Shown piece after piece: positions 45,343 to 53,520 of a stretch of DNA of 64,000 nucleotides. The stretch lies in the NCBI RefSeq assembly GCF_022489065.1, contig NZ_JAKVTW010000011.1, positions 1 through 64,000 on the forward strand. The letters run 5' to 3'. The first letter of the stretch is position 1. Every line of letters starts with the position of its first letter. The notes beneath the pieces were generated by a model. That model made no database searches. It was given only the letters and a program-made list of their open reading frames with translations, and was not told where the DNA came from. The stretch is from Vreelandella neptunia (lineage in GTDB: Bacteria > Pseudomonadota > Gammaproteobacteria > Pseudomonadales > Halomonadaceae). A program made the translations under genes and the position numbers.

Positions 45343-45495
45343 ATGCTAATGGCGCGGCACGGACGCCATGGTGCGACGCGAAGGCAGCCCAAAGGGGTGG
45401 CCTTCGATCGCTGGCTTGACCGAGTCGTCACCGTTGCGGTATTGACCGCGATGGTGATTGGTCTTGCCGCCGTGATGGCCCACTGGTTGTTATAA
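45343..45495 (+). CDS. Small membrane protein downstream of the BCCT gene
   Basis: 50 codons. A basic N-terminus (ARHGRHGATRRQPKG) precedes one hydrophobic helix (VVTVAVLTAMVIGLAAVMAHWLL) that reaches the C-terminus. GGAG lies five bases before ATG 45343; ATG 45349 is an alternative. It starts 71 bases after the carrier stop and ends just before a terminator, so it is most likely cotranscribed with it. A helper or accessory peptide of the carrier is an inference. Confidence 0.55.
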   Translation: MLMARHGRHGATRRQPKGVAFDRWLDRVVTVAVLTAMVIGLAAVMAHWLL

Positions 45496-45526
45496 CGCTA
45501 TTAGTTCTCTGTCATGTTGCTGCTAT

Positions 45527-45551
45527 AACGCCCGGCTTTAAGCCGGGCGTT
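45527..45551. terminator. Bidirectional terminator after the BCCT unit
   Basis: AACGCCCGGC and GCCGGGCGTT form a perfect 10-base stem, loop TTTAA, followed by TTGTGTG. The hairpin overlaps the stop codon of the convergent diguanylate cyclase gene. Confidence 0.8.
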
Positions 45552-46830
45552 TGTGTGTTCCTACCCGGTTTCGGCCCATCCGTTTAGCTTGGTAGAGATG
45601 TTGATCAGCGAGTTCTATTAGCGCCTCAGCGCTAATTAAAAAGCCTGGGGTCATGCTGGCAACCCCCATGCTAACGGTGAGGTCTGAATGCGTGCTTGAA
45701 AAAGCGTGAGGAATGGCCAACGACAGCACGGCTTCGCGTAAGCAGTTGGCAACGCCTACCGCGTCTTCATGGTCCTTGCCTGGCAGGACACAAACAAACT
45801 CTTCGCCGCCGTAGCGGGCGAGTAACTCTTTTTCCGCATTGATACATTGATTGAGCGCACTGGCGACCGCGCGAAGCGTATCGTCACCCATGGCATGACC
45901 ATAGTGATCGTTAAACTCTTTAAAGTTATCGATATCAATAAAAATCACTGAAAGTGGCTGCTGCGTTTGCAGTGCCAAATGCCAGTGGTGTTGATAGAAC
46001 TCATCAAATTGGCGGCGGTTCGCAACGCCCGTTAAGCCATCCATGTTAGAGAGGTGATGGAGCTGGTCGCGCTGCTCCAACCCTTGCTGAAAGGCATTTA
46101 ACAAGTGATCCAGGCTATCCACCAGGTGCCCCAGCTCGTCATGCTGATGGCCTCGCAACATTGGTTTGGGCCACTGGCCGGGGCGGTTGGGATCCGTTTG
46201 GGTAATGGCAGCATGCACTTTGAGCAGTGGACGAGTGATAAATAGATGGAAAAAAGCGATTACCAGAATGCTTAAAATAAACGCCTCTAAAATACTCACG
46301 CCGACCACCGTATAAATACGCGCCAGGAACTGCTGGGTTAAGTAACCCTCTGCCAGCATCAGTTCAATCTCACCGACGGCCGCTTGCGGCATATCGCTGC
46401 CCATGTAGTAGGCGAGGATGGTTTTGTGATGCAGTATATCGCCAAATAAATATTGACTGAGCCAGGTCGAGTCAGCCTGGTTGGGTCTCTCGAATTCAGC
46501 CAGAGCGCGACCAAAATCGTCACGAATGGAGACCCAAGCGACCTCATCATCATTAAATAGCCCATAGGCGATTTGGTGGGCAAGATCGGGGTTAAGCTGG
46601 AACGCGGCCTCAGCTGCTGCGCCGTTAACTACCGCTAGCTGTTGGGTAATGCGTTGTTCGGCTTCCTGGCGCATATTGGTTGCGTGGCTGAGAAGCTCAA
46701 TACTGCCTGCTACGCCACTAATCAGCATAGCGATGAGCAGGGTGAGCAGCGCTTGCTTAGTGGTCAGGCTGCCCTTTTTAGGCGCGACGACAGGGGCCAA
46801 CATAGCAAAGCGTGGGCGAGGGCTTATCAC
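45538..46830 (-). CDS. Membrane-bound diguanylate cyclase (GGDEF)
   Basis: Makes the second messenger cyclic di-GMP. 430 residues: one helix at about 26-48, a periplasmic domain of roughly 120 residues (helical start, then EVAWVSIRDDFGRALAEFE), a second helix at about 170-195, a HAMP-like linker, and a GGDEF domain whose active motif is YGGEEFVCVLP. The metal-binding IDIDNFKEFNDHYGHAMGD is intact, so it should be active. It overlaps the upstream binding-protein gene as GTGA and is third in an operon with two periplasmic binding proteins, which suggests they feed signals to its periplasmic domain. Confidence 0.93.
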   Translation of the reverse strand: MISPRPRFAMLAPVVAPKKGSLTTKQALLTLLIAMLISGVAGSIELLSHATNMRQEAEQRITQQLAVVNGAAAEAAFQLNPDLAHQIAYGLFNDDEVAWVSIRDDFGRALAEFERPNQADSTWLSQYLFGDILHHKTILAYYMGSDMPQAAVGEIELMLAEGYLTQQFLARIYTVVGVSILEAFILSILVIAFFHLFITRPLLKVHAAITQTDPNRPGQWPKPMLRGHQHDELGHLVDSLDHLLNAFQQGLEQRDQLHHLSNMDGLTGVANRRQFDEFYQHHWHLALQTQQPLSVIFIDIDNFKEFNDHYGHAMGDDTLRAVASALNQCINAEKELLARYGGEEFVCVLPGKDHEDAVGVANCLREAVLSLAIPHAFSSTHSDLTVSMGVASMTPGFLISAEALIELADQHLYQAKRMGRNRVGTHKRPA

Positions 46831-47552
46831 TGGCTCTCCCCCTGCATATCCTGATGCAGGGCATCCAGTTGCGTTTGCAGTCGCGCCAGCAGTGTTTCAG
46901 AAACGCTGGGGTGACAGGCGAGATAAAGCGGTGCACTGGAAAAAGTAAACAAATGCTCAAGCGCGATATTCTGTTCTTCTGCCATAAATTCACCGGTTGC
47001 TTTGCCTGTCACAATCACATCAAGCAGGCCTGCTTTTAAACGCGCAATATTTTCTCGCTCTGAGGGCGCGCGCACAATATTAATACCCTGAGACGCCACA
47101 TGATCACCCACGGCATCTTCACGAAAACCACCCACTCGCAGCTCGCCCAGGCCCTGAAGTGAGGCAATGCCGAGATCGCGTCCGGCTAAACTAAAGGCTG
47201 CCCATTCATTGACCACCAGCGGCCCAACCCATTGAAACAACGTTTCACGCTCCTGAGTACGGGTCGTGGAATAAACGCAATGTTGCTGGCGTAGGCGTGC
47301 TTCGGTGAAAGCGCGTGCCCACGGGAGTATGCGAAAATAAGCCTCAATGTCAGCTTGGCGTAGTGCGTTACGCAGGAGTTCGGTCGCACTGCCAATGATT
47401 TGTCCTTGATCATCCGCGTAGTTGAACGGTGGATAATCTTCCGTGTTGATAGTGAGTGGCATCGCTTGAAGCGGCAGGCTGCAACTACCCATGGCAGTGA
47501 GAAGAGCAACGCCCATGCGGTATCGCCATTGGCGAGTTACGTCATTAGCCAT
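46827..47552 (-). CDS. Periplasmic solute-binding protein (family 3 type), second copy
   Basis: 241 residues with a signal peptide ending LPLQA. The mature protein begins MPLTINTEDYPPFNYADDQG, close to its neighbour's TEEYPPYNYVNNQQ, and shares STTRTQERETLFQWVGPL with it, so the two are paralogues. The fold is the amino-acid/PBP type. No ABC permease or ATPase gene is in the operon. I start at ATG 47552 with GAGAGG nine bases before; TTG 47558 is too close. Coupled to the diguanylate cyclase by overlap. Probably a sensor, not an importer. Confidence 0.85.
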   Translation of the reverse strand: MANDVTRQWRYRMGVALLTAMGSCSLPLQAMPLTINTEDYPPFNYADDQGQIIGSATELLRNALRQADIEAYFRILPWARAFTEARLRQQHCVYSTTRTQERETLFQWVGPLVVNEWAAFSLAGRDLGIASLQGLGELRVGGFREDAVGDHVASQGINIVRAPSERENIARLKAGLLDVIVTGKATGEFMAEEQNIALEHLFTFSSAPLYLACHPSVSETLLARLQTQLDALHQDMQGESQ

Positions 47553-47558
47553 CGTCAA

Positions 47559-48341
47559 CTACCTCTCAGGTCGACTTGCCTGCACTTTTTCTAATGCTTG
47601 TTGCATGAGCGATACCAAGCGTTGATCTGTGGCTTGGTTAACAGCAAAGTATAGGGAAGATTCGCTGAGTGTATGTATCGGCGTTAAACTATTTTTAGGA
47701 AATCCTTCGGATTCAGCAATCCAGGTGGCCACATCTGCACTGTATGCCCATAAATCCACCCGGCCACGGGCGAGCATATGCAGCGCACTGCGATTATCAA
47801 TGGCAGGCAGCATTAGGTGCTCAGGATAGCCAGCTTCCAGCAGCGCCTGAGCGCCAATATCTTCACGAATTACGGCCACCTTCAGGCCTTGATTAATTGC
47901 CTGTGCCAACGAATCAATCGTGATCGGAGCGTTGCGGTGGGCGAGTAGCGCGATCCGGTCTTGGCCAATTGGCCCCACCCAGTGAAAGCTGGTTTCTCGG
48001 CCTGCGGTGCGATTAGTAGAAAACAACACGGTGTTGGGTTGGCTCAGTGCGAGTTCATAGCCCCTAACCCACGGGTAGAGCCGTACGTCCTGACGGCTGA
48101 GTGGCGTGTTGGTTGCCACAAAAATAGCTTCCAGTAACTCAATTGAACGTCCGGTTAACTGCTGATTGTTAACATAGTTGTAGGGCGGGTACTCTTCAGT
48201 GATAAAGGTAAGCGAGGCCAATCCTTCGGAAGTTTCAGCATGTACGCCTAGAACCACCGCCAGCCAAAGCCATAGCACGGCCATCAACCTTTTTAATAGT
48301 TGTGGATATAATCGCCGTCGTGATGGCCAGACTGATCCCAT
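47559..48341 (-). CDS. Periplasmic solute-binding protein (family 3 type), first copy
   Basis: 260 residues. A basic start and hydrophobic core (LMAVLWLWLAVVLGVHA) make a signal peptide. The mature domain shows TEEYPPYNYVNNQQLTG and NRTAGRETSFHWVGPIG, the family-3 binding fold for small polar ligands. It shares many residues with the next gene but has diverged (roughly one third identical by eye). First gene of the three-gene operon; the next coding start is six bases after its stop. Confidence 0.85.
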   Translation of the reverse strand: MGSVWPSRRRLYPQLLKRLMAVLWLWLAVVLGVHAETSEGLASLTFITEEYPPYNYVNNQQLTGRSIELLEAIFVATNTPLSRQDVRLYPWVRGYELALSQPNTVLFSTNRTAGRETSFHWVGPIGQDRIALLAHRNAPITIDSLAQAINQGLKVAVIREDIGAQALLEAGYPEHLMLPAIDNRSALHMLARGRVDLWAYSADVATWIAESEGFPKNSLTPIHTLSESSLYFAVNQATDQRLVSLMQQALEKVQASRPER

Positions 48342-48483
48342 CGCGGTTTACCTATATTGCTTCTCGATAAATCAAACTTAGAGCAAGGCTGGTCGGCTGT
48401 CACCTCAAATCTACCAACGCAAGCCGTGGCGTATCAGCACTTCCACCTGCTAGGCTTACGACTTCCCCTGTGAGAGAAAACTA

Positions 48484-49848
48484 ATGCTCCCTGCTAACAC
48501 TGCTAAGGCGACTGATGCCTATGCATCGCGTCGCGAAATTTTCGGCTGGGCGATGTTTGATTTTGCCAATCAGGCTTACACACTACTGATTATTACCGTG
48601 GTGTTTGGCGAGTTATTTACTACCGTTATCGTGGGGGATCGAGGCGATAACTTCAGACTTGCCAACTTTTTATGGAGCCTTGGCCTGGCGATTAGTTATC
48701 TGATGGTGGTGATCACGGCTCCGCTATGTGGCGCGGTGATGGACTACCGGGCTGAGAAAAAGCGCTTTCTTCTCTTTAGCTACCTTGCCACCGTGGTCAC
48801 CACGGCCATGCTGTACTTTGTTGAACCCGGCTACGTCATCATTGGCCTGCTATTAATTGTGCTGTCTAACTACGCTTACTCCATGGGGGAGTCGTTTATA
48901 GCGGCCTTTTTACCTGAACTTGGACCGCCAGAGTCTCTAGGTAAAATTTCCGGTTTTGGCTGGGCGCTAGGCTACATTGGAGGGCTATTTGCAGCGGGCT
49001 TCACTCTGGTGGTGTTAGGTGAGGCAAGCGCGGAGAACTTTGAGCGTATACGCTGGGTTGGCCCCTTCGCCGCTGGGTTTTTCTTGATTACCGCCATTCC
49101 CACGTTTTTATGGCTAAAAGAGCGTGGTACGCCCCAGCCTCGTGGCGTCTCTTATCGTCATATTGCCCTGCGCCGCGTTACGTCCACGCTGTATGAGTTA
49201 CGGTATTTCAAAGATTTGACCGTATTTTTAATTTCGCTGTTGTTCTCGATGGCGGGTGTTTACATCATTATCGCGTTTGCCTTCATCTATGGTGCCCAAG
49301 TGATTGGTTGGGACGAGAGCGTACGCAATATTATGTTCATTATCGTTCAAGTCACTGCGGCGGCGGGCGCATTGGGATTTGGTTGGTTACAGGATCGGCT
49401 AGGGGCCAAGCACACTTACCAGATGACGCTGGCGCTCTGGGTGTTGGCGATTATTGCGATCTGGGCAACCCCAGAACTTACCCAGTGGGTAAACGCACAA
49501 TTTGAGGTGCAGTGGCAGGCTCAATACGTATTCCTGGTCGTAGGTTGCTTGGCGGGAATGAGCCTCGGCTCTAGCCAATCTGCCAGCCGGGCACTGGTGG
49601 GGCTATTTTCACCCCTGGAGAAATCAGCGGAGTTTTTCGGCTTTTGGGGGCTGGCTAATAAATTGGCGGGGGTGTTTGGCATTGTCATGCTGGGCGTGTT
49701 GCAAACGCTAATTGGCTTACAAGCGTCTATTCTATTATGTGTTGCCTTGTTCGTTATCGCGATGCTGATTTGCGCCAGGGTCAGCGAGCGACGTGGCCGA
49801 GAGGCGGCGCTTGCTTGGGAAAGTAAGCCGCCATATCAGTCTTCATAA
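48484..49848 (+). CDS. MFS transporter, UMF1/Atg22 type
   Basis: 454 residues and twelve hydrophobic helices. The opening GWAMFDFANQAYTLLIITVVF is the UMF1 hallmark, and FIYGAQVIGW and FGWLQDRLGAKHTYQM follow the same pattern as the yeast Atg22-like family. The substrate in bacteria is not known; amino acid efflux is inferred by family only. The start at ATG 48484 follows a spacer of 142 bases; divergent from the binding-protein operon. Confidence 0.86.
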   Translation: MLPANTAKATDAYASRREIFGWAMFDFANQAYTLLIITVVFGELFTTVIVGDRGDNFRLANFLWSLGLAISYLMVVITAPLCGAVMDYRAEKKRFLLFSYLATVVTTAMLYFVEPGYVIIGLLLIVLSNYAYSMGESFIAAFLPELGPPESLGKISGFGWALGYIGGLFAAGFTLVVLGEASAENFERIRWVGPFAAGFFLITAIPTFLWLKERGTPQPRGVSYRHIALRRVTSTLYELRYFKDLTVFLISLLFSMAGVYIIIAFAFIYGAQVIGWDESVRNIMFIIVQVTAAAGALGFGWLQDRLGAKHTYQMTLALWVLAIIAIWATPELTQWVNAQFEVQWQAQYVFLVVGCLAGMSLGSSQSASRALVGLFSPLEKSAEFFGFWGLANKLAGVFGIVMLGVLQTLIGLQASILLCVALFVIAMLICARVSERRGREAALAWESKPPYQSS

Positions 49849-49885
49849 AGCTTGGTGAGTCGCCCTTACCTCAGCGAGGTGAAAT

Positions 49886-50416
49886 ATGCTGACGCACACA
49901 ACGGCAACGCAAAGAACACAGCGTGGTGGCATCGTTATGATGCTGCTGTTTTGGGTACTGTTAATGGCGGTGGGCACCTGGTGGATTCACGGTGGCCTGG
50001 AAGAGATGATGCGCCCCAACGCTAATATTGTGCATACCCTGCCTGCGGGTGAGCCGGTTACCTTAAAGCGTAACCGTGCCGGACATTTTGAGTCTCCAGG
50101 CCGCATCAATGGTGAGCCAGTGACTTTTTTGCTCGACACGGGTGCCACCTACGTGGCGGTATCATCGAGTTTAGCTAACGAACTGGGCTTGGCTTCAGGA
50201 CGTAGCGCCTGGTTTAATACCGCTAATGGCCGAGTAGAGGGCACCTTAACCGAACTGGATGAGGTTTCACTGGGCGGACTAAAAGTGCAGAATGTGCAGG
50301 GGTCAATTAGCCCTGGCATGGAGCGCGACACTGTCCTGCTCGGCATGAGTTTTTTGAATCTTTTGTCGATTGAAATGCAGGCCGGTGAGATGGTATTGAG
50401 CCTTCCTGAGCAGTGA
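49886..50416 (+). CDS. Membrane-anchored retropepsin-like aspartic protease (TIGR02281 type)
   Basis: 176 residues. One N-terminal helix (about 15-35) anchors the protein; the rest should face the periplasm. The single active-site motif is FLLDTGATYVAVS (Asp-Thr-Gly), followed by a flap-like region and LGMSFLNLLSIE at the end, the typical dimer-forming half-enzyme. Such proteins act as homodimers. Follows the UMF1 gene after 37 bases in the same direction. Confidence 0.88.
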   Translation: MLTHTTATQRTQRGGIVMMLLFWVLLMAVGTWWIHGGLEEMMRPNANIVHTLPAGEPVTLKRNRAGHFESPGRINGEPVTFLLDTGATYVAVSSSLANELGLASGRSAWFNTANGRVEGTLTELDEVSLGGLKVQNVQGSISPGMERDTVLLGMSFLNLLSIEMQAGEMVLSLPEQ

Positions 50417-50488
50417 GCTCAGCTTGTGAAGGCATTATTGACACGATGAGCTAAACAGACACGAGTGCCAACACGCTAAGGAGTTGCT

Positions 50489-50668
50489 ATGGGCATTGAA
50501 GTAGGTGGGTTGTTAGGACTAATTTGGCTGGTCATTGTGATCTGGGCCATTGTCAAAGTTGCCAAAAGCGGCGCAGGTGGTGTGTCCAAGCTTATATGGA
50601 TCCTGGTACTGCTGTTTTTCCCGCTGGTTGGCTTAATAGCGTGGTTCTTATTTGGTCCGAAGGGATAG
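50489..50668 (+). CDS. Small membrane protein, PLD nuclease N-terminal-like (PLDc_N)
   Basis: 59 codons. Two hydrophobic helices (about 5-25 and 33-55) are joined by AKSGAGGVSKLIW, and the end reads PLVGLIAWFLFGPKG, very close to the PLDc_N pattern of small bacterial membrane proteins and cardiolipin synthase N-termini. AAGGAG lies five bases before ATG 50489. Ends before a strong terminator. Role unknown. Confidence 0.8.
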   Translation: MGIEVGGLLGLIWLVIVIWAIVKVAKSGAGGVSKLIWILVLLFFPLVGLIAWFLFGPKG

Positions 50669-50695
50669 CGGTTTATAAATTAGCGTGATCAAATG

Positions 50696-50726
50696 AAAAG
50701 GCAGGCCTATGATGGCCTGCCTTTTT
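50696..50726 (+). terminator. Terminator after the PLDc_N-like gene
   Basis: AAAAGGCAGGCC and GGCCTGCCTTTT form a perfect 12-base stem with loop TATGAT, followed by TTTTT. Confidence 0.85.
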
Positions 50727-50746
50727 GGTAACTTGAGCATTAATCA

Positions 50747-50785
50747 CTCAATAAATTAATTGCTCAATAAAGCGTTACTCAATTG
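50747..50785. repeat. 15-16 bp repeat around the stop of a 46-codon gene
   Basis: CTCAATAAA occurs at 50747-50755 and 50763-50771, and CTCAATTG at 50778-50785, spaced 16 and 15 bases. The last copy is the terminal coding sequence of the small minus-strand gene; the other two lie downstream of its stop. Confidence 0.6.
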
Positions 50786-50915
50786 TGTCGTTTCCTTCAC
50801 CGGGTGGCGCTTTATAATGCCCGGGTATTTTTAACTTTTCCCCGTTGGGCAGGTCGCGCACTTGGGTTGGAATGTAAACACGTTTAATAACACTTTTCGT
50901 TTTGCTACTTCCCAT
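50775..50915 (-). CDS. Small conserved-looking protein, 46 residues
   Basis: ATG 50915 is preceded by AGGAGG with good spacing. The product starts MGSSKTKSVIKRVYIP, then TQVRDLPNGEKLKIPGHYK and an acidic end (GEGNDTIE). It is basic, without hydrophobic segment or Cys pairs. I do not recognise the family; the strong ribosome-binding site and sensible composition argue it is translated. Flanked by repeats at its 3' end and by a terminator of the opposite gene. Confidence 0.6.
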   Translation of the reverse strand: MGSSKTKSVIKRVYIPTQVRDLPNGEKLKIPGHYKAPPGEGNDTIE

Positions 50916-51145
50916 GGCAGGTTCCTCCTGTCAAATTGTCGACAGTTAGCGTTTCCACATTAGCTCTCGCTGGGGTGAGAATCAAGTGTCAGGCTCCATG
51001 CATCCATCAATAAGCGTGATTGTAACGACAGAAGCGGGTGTTTTGATGGTTTTGAGTTATCCTGGGAGCCAATAATAGGGCACCTGCGTTGATACTGGGT
51101 GAGCGGGTGAAAAAATAAACAGCCTAAGCGGAGTGCAAAAAGAGG

Positions 51146-51904
51146 ATGGTAGATCATTTGGAACAGCAATTTCAGGCGCTTGAGTCACAAGAACCTGTAA
51201 TGCCTGACTATCCCGATCAAGATCATGTCCTGATCATTGAAGATGATCAGCGCCTGGCCGAACTTACTCGCGATTACTTGGAAGCAAACGGCTTCCAAGT
51301 AACGCTGGAAGCTGACGGGGCGAAAGGGGTGGATCGCATTTTAACCCTGCAGCCTGACTTAGTGATTTTAGATTTAATGCTGCCAGGCGAAGACGGATTA
51401 GCCATTTGCCGTCGCGTCAGACCCAACTTTGCGGGCCCGATCATGATGTTGACCGCCCGCACCGATGACCTGGATCAGGTCTTGGGTCTCGAAATGGGCG
51501 CCGATGATTACGTGCCGAAACCCGTTCAGCCGCGGGTACTGCTGGCGCGTATGCGAGCACTGCTTCGCCGTGCAGACGGACCTGCCCCGGATGGCGAAAT
51601 GCGTCTGCGCTTCGAGAACCTAGAGATAGACAACGCTACCCGCGAAGCCTGGCTCTCAGGTGAGCGTATTGACTTAACCAGCGCTGAATTTGATTTGTTG
51701 TGGCTACTGGGGCGTAACGCAGGCCGAGTGCTCACCCGTGAGGAGATATTCAGTGACCTTCGGGGGATCAAGTACGACGGGCAAGATCGCTCTATTGATG
51801 TACGCGTGTCGCGCATTCGTCCCAAAATTGGTGATGATCCAAATCAGCCGCACCGGATCAAAACAGTGCGTAGTAAAGGTTATCTCTTCGTTAAAGACAG
51901 TTGA
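51146..51904 (+). CDS. rstA: Response regulator RstA (OmpR family)
   Basis: 252 residues. Receiver domain at about 28-140: acidic pair in IIEDDQ, the phosphorylated Asp in DLVILDLMLPGEDG, Thr in MMLTARTDD and Lys in DDYVPKP. The C-terminal winged helix includes LTSAEFDLLWLLGRNAGRVLTREE and LRGIKYDGQDRSIDVRVSRIRPKIG. The stretch YDGQDRSIDV-S-R and the end IKTVRSKGYLF closely match E. coli RstA. Its N-terminus carries about 20 extra residues before the receiver; ATG 51146 is kept since no better start is visible. Followed by rstB, 20 bases on. Confidence 0.9.
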   Translation: MVDHLEQQFQALESQEPVMPDYPDQDHVLIIEDDQRLAELTRDYLEANGFQVTLEADGAKGVDRILTLQPDLVILDLMLPGEDGLAICRRVRPNFAGPIMMLTARTDDLDQVLGLEMGADDYVPKPVQPRVLLARMRALLRRADGPAPDGEMRLRFENLEIDNATREAWLSGERIDLTSAEFDLLWLLGRNAGRVLTREEIFSDLRGIKYDGQDRSIDVRVSRIRPKIGDDPNQPHRIKTVRSKGYLFVKDS

Positions 51905-51924
51905 TTATTCAGAGGGAAAGCATC

Positions 51925-53520
51925 ATGCGGCGGGTGCTCAGTAACGGCTCGTTTTTACGGTTCTATTTGTTGCTGGGCGTAGCGCTATTGGTGGTGTTTG
52001 TGATCGCGTTAGCCGGTCGTTCGTTTATCGAACAGGTGCGCCGCGAAGATTACCGTGAACAGCTTGCTGCGCTACCGATGTCGCTCATGACGACACAATT
52101 GGCCGACCTGCCGGTAGAGCAGCGCAGTGGCTTGCTCGATCGTTTTTCAGAGCAGCTTGAGCTACAGCTAACCCTGCAGCCCATCAGCGATGCAGATCTC
52201 GGCTATTTTGAACGGTCGCGCTTGGAGCAAGGCAAAATACTGGTGGCTGAACGCCCTTGGCTATTACAGCAGCGCCTGCCGGGTGACACTTGGCTGCTGC
52301 AAGCCAGGCTTGACGACTGGAGCGAGCACCAATGGCACGGCAGCATCGCGCTATTGGGTGACTGGCTGGCGGCTGTGCCTGAAAATCAGCGAGATAGCCG
52401 CATTGATGAGCTGCGTCAAGGCAGTTGGCCACTTCAGCTGTCTTCTACGTTGCCTGAGGGGCTAACGGCACAGCAGCAGAGGCAGCTGGCTAGCGGCAGC
52501 GTCATTACCCAGTTAGTCTCTGATAAGCTCTCAATCACACTGTTATATCAGCTGCCCGGCGAGTCTCAATGGCTGCAAGCGGGGCCCATTACCCGTGGGG
52601 ATACGCTGCCGCCAAATTTACACCTTCCCCTTCTGGTGGGGTTGATGATTGTTCTCAGCCTGATTATCTATCTGATTATGCGCAGTATTGAAGCCCGCAT
52701 GGCGCGACTGGAACTGGCTGCAACGCGGATTGCCAGTGGCCGTTTGGAAACCCGAGTAAAAGTCGAAAGCGGTGATTTTTTAGGCCGGCTGGGCATGGCA
52801 TTCAATGGCATGGCCAATCAGGTGCAGAGCCTGCTGCGTGGTCAGCAAGAGATGATTCGAGCGGTTTCCCACGAATTGCGTACTCCGGTGGCGCGCATTC
52901 GCTTTGCCGTGCAAATGGTTGAAGATATGACCGACCAGCCCGCTATCCGCCGCCAGTTGCAGGGCATCGATGCGGATATTGCCGAGCTTGATGAGTTGGT
53001 CGACGAAATTCTCACCTATGCACGCCTAGGTGGTGAAACGGTGAACGGTGCTGAGCTGGAAACCGCTTTGGTGGAGTGCCGCGCCATGGCGGAGCGTGTG
53101 ATAGATACTCTTTCACCGCTGCATAAAGGCTTAACATTGACGCTGTCAGCTGGCCCCGAAATTGAGCTGCTGGCGGAGCCGCGCTATCTTCAACGAGCGT
53201 TGCAGAATTTAGTCGGTAATGCCTGTCGCCATGCCAAGTCTCAGGTGGTGATTCAGCTTTGGGATGAGCCCAACCTGGTGCGTATCGACGTTGAGGATGA
53301 CGGCCCCGGTATTCCCCCTGAAGCACGGGCGGATATCTTTAAGCCATTCGCCCGGCTGGATGACAGCCGCGCGCGTAGTTCTGGTGGCTATGGGTTAGGG
53401 CTGTCGATTGTTCAAAAAATCATGGCCGGGCATGGCGGCAGCGTTACCATCGATACCAGCCCCTCGTTGGGCGGGGCGCGTTTTACGCTGCTGGTTCCGC
53501 GTCGCGATCCGCCGGTTTAA
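51925..53520 (+). CDS. rstB: Sensor histidine kinase RstB
   Basis: 531 residues: a membrane helix at about 12-32, a periplasmic domain of some 200 residues, a second helix at about 235-255, HAMP, the dimer/His box with AVSHELRTPVARIRF, and an ATPase domain with NLVGNACRHA, DDGPGIPPEARADIF and GGYGLGLSIV. All kinase motifs are intact. I use ATG 51925, with GAGGG about ten bases upstream, in place of the TTG at 51901 that overlaps rstA. The last 38 bases overlap the 3' end of metR on the other strand. The signal in E. coli (low Mg, acid via PhoQ) need not apply here. Confidence 0.9.
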   Translation: MRRVLSNGSFLRFYLLLGVALLVVFVIALAGRSFIEQVRREDYREQLAALPMSLMTTQLADLPVEQRSGLLDRFSEQLELQLTLQPISDADLGYFERSRLEQGKILVAERPWLLQQRLPGDTWLLQARLDDWSEHQWHGSIALLGDWLAAVPENQRDSRIDELRQGSWPLQLSSTLPEGLTAQQQRQLASGSVITQLVSDKLSITLLYQLPGESQWLQAGPITRGDTLPPNLHLPLLVGLMIVLSLIIYLIMRSIEARMARLELAATRIASGRLETRVKVESGDFLGRLGMAFNGMANQVQSLLRGQQEMIRAVSHELRTPVARIRFAVQMVEDMTDQPAIRRQLQGIDADIAELDELVDEILTYARLGGETVNGAELETALVECRAMAERVIDTLSPLHKGLTLTLSAGPEIELLAEPRYLQRALQNLVGNACRHAKSQVVIQLWDEPNLVRIDVEDDGPGIPPEARADIFKPFARLDDSRARSSGGYGLGLSIVQKIMAGHGGSVTIDTSPSLGGARFTLLVPRRDPPV

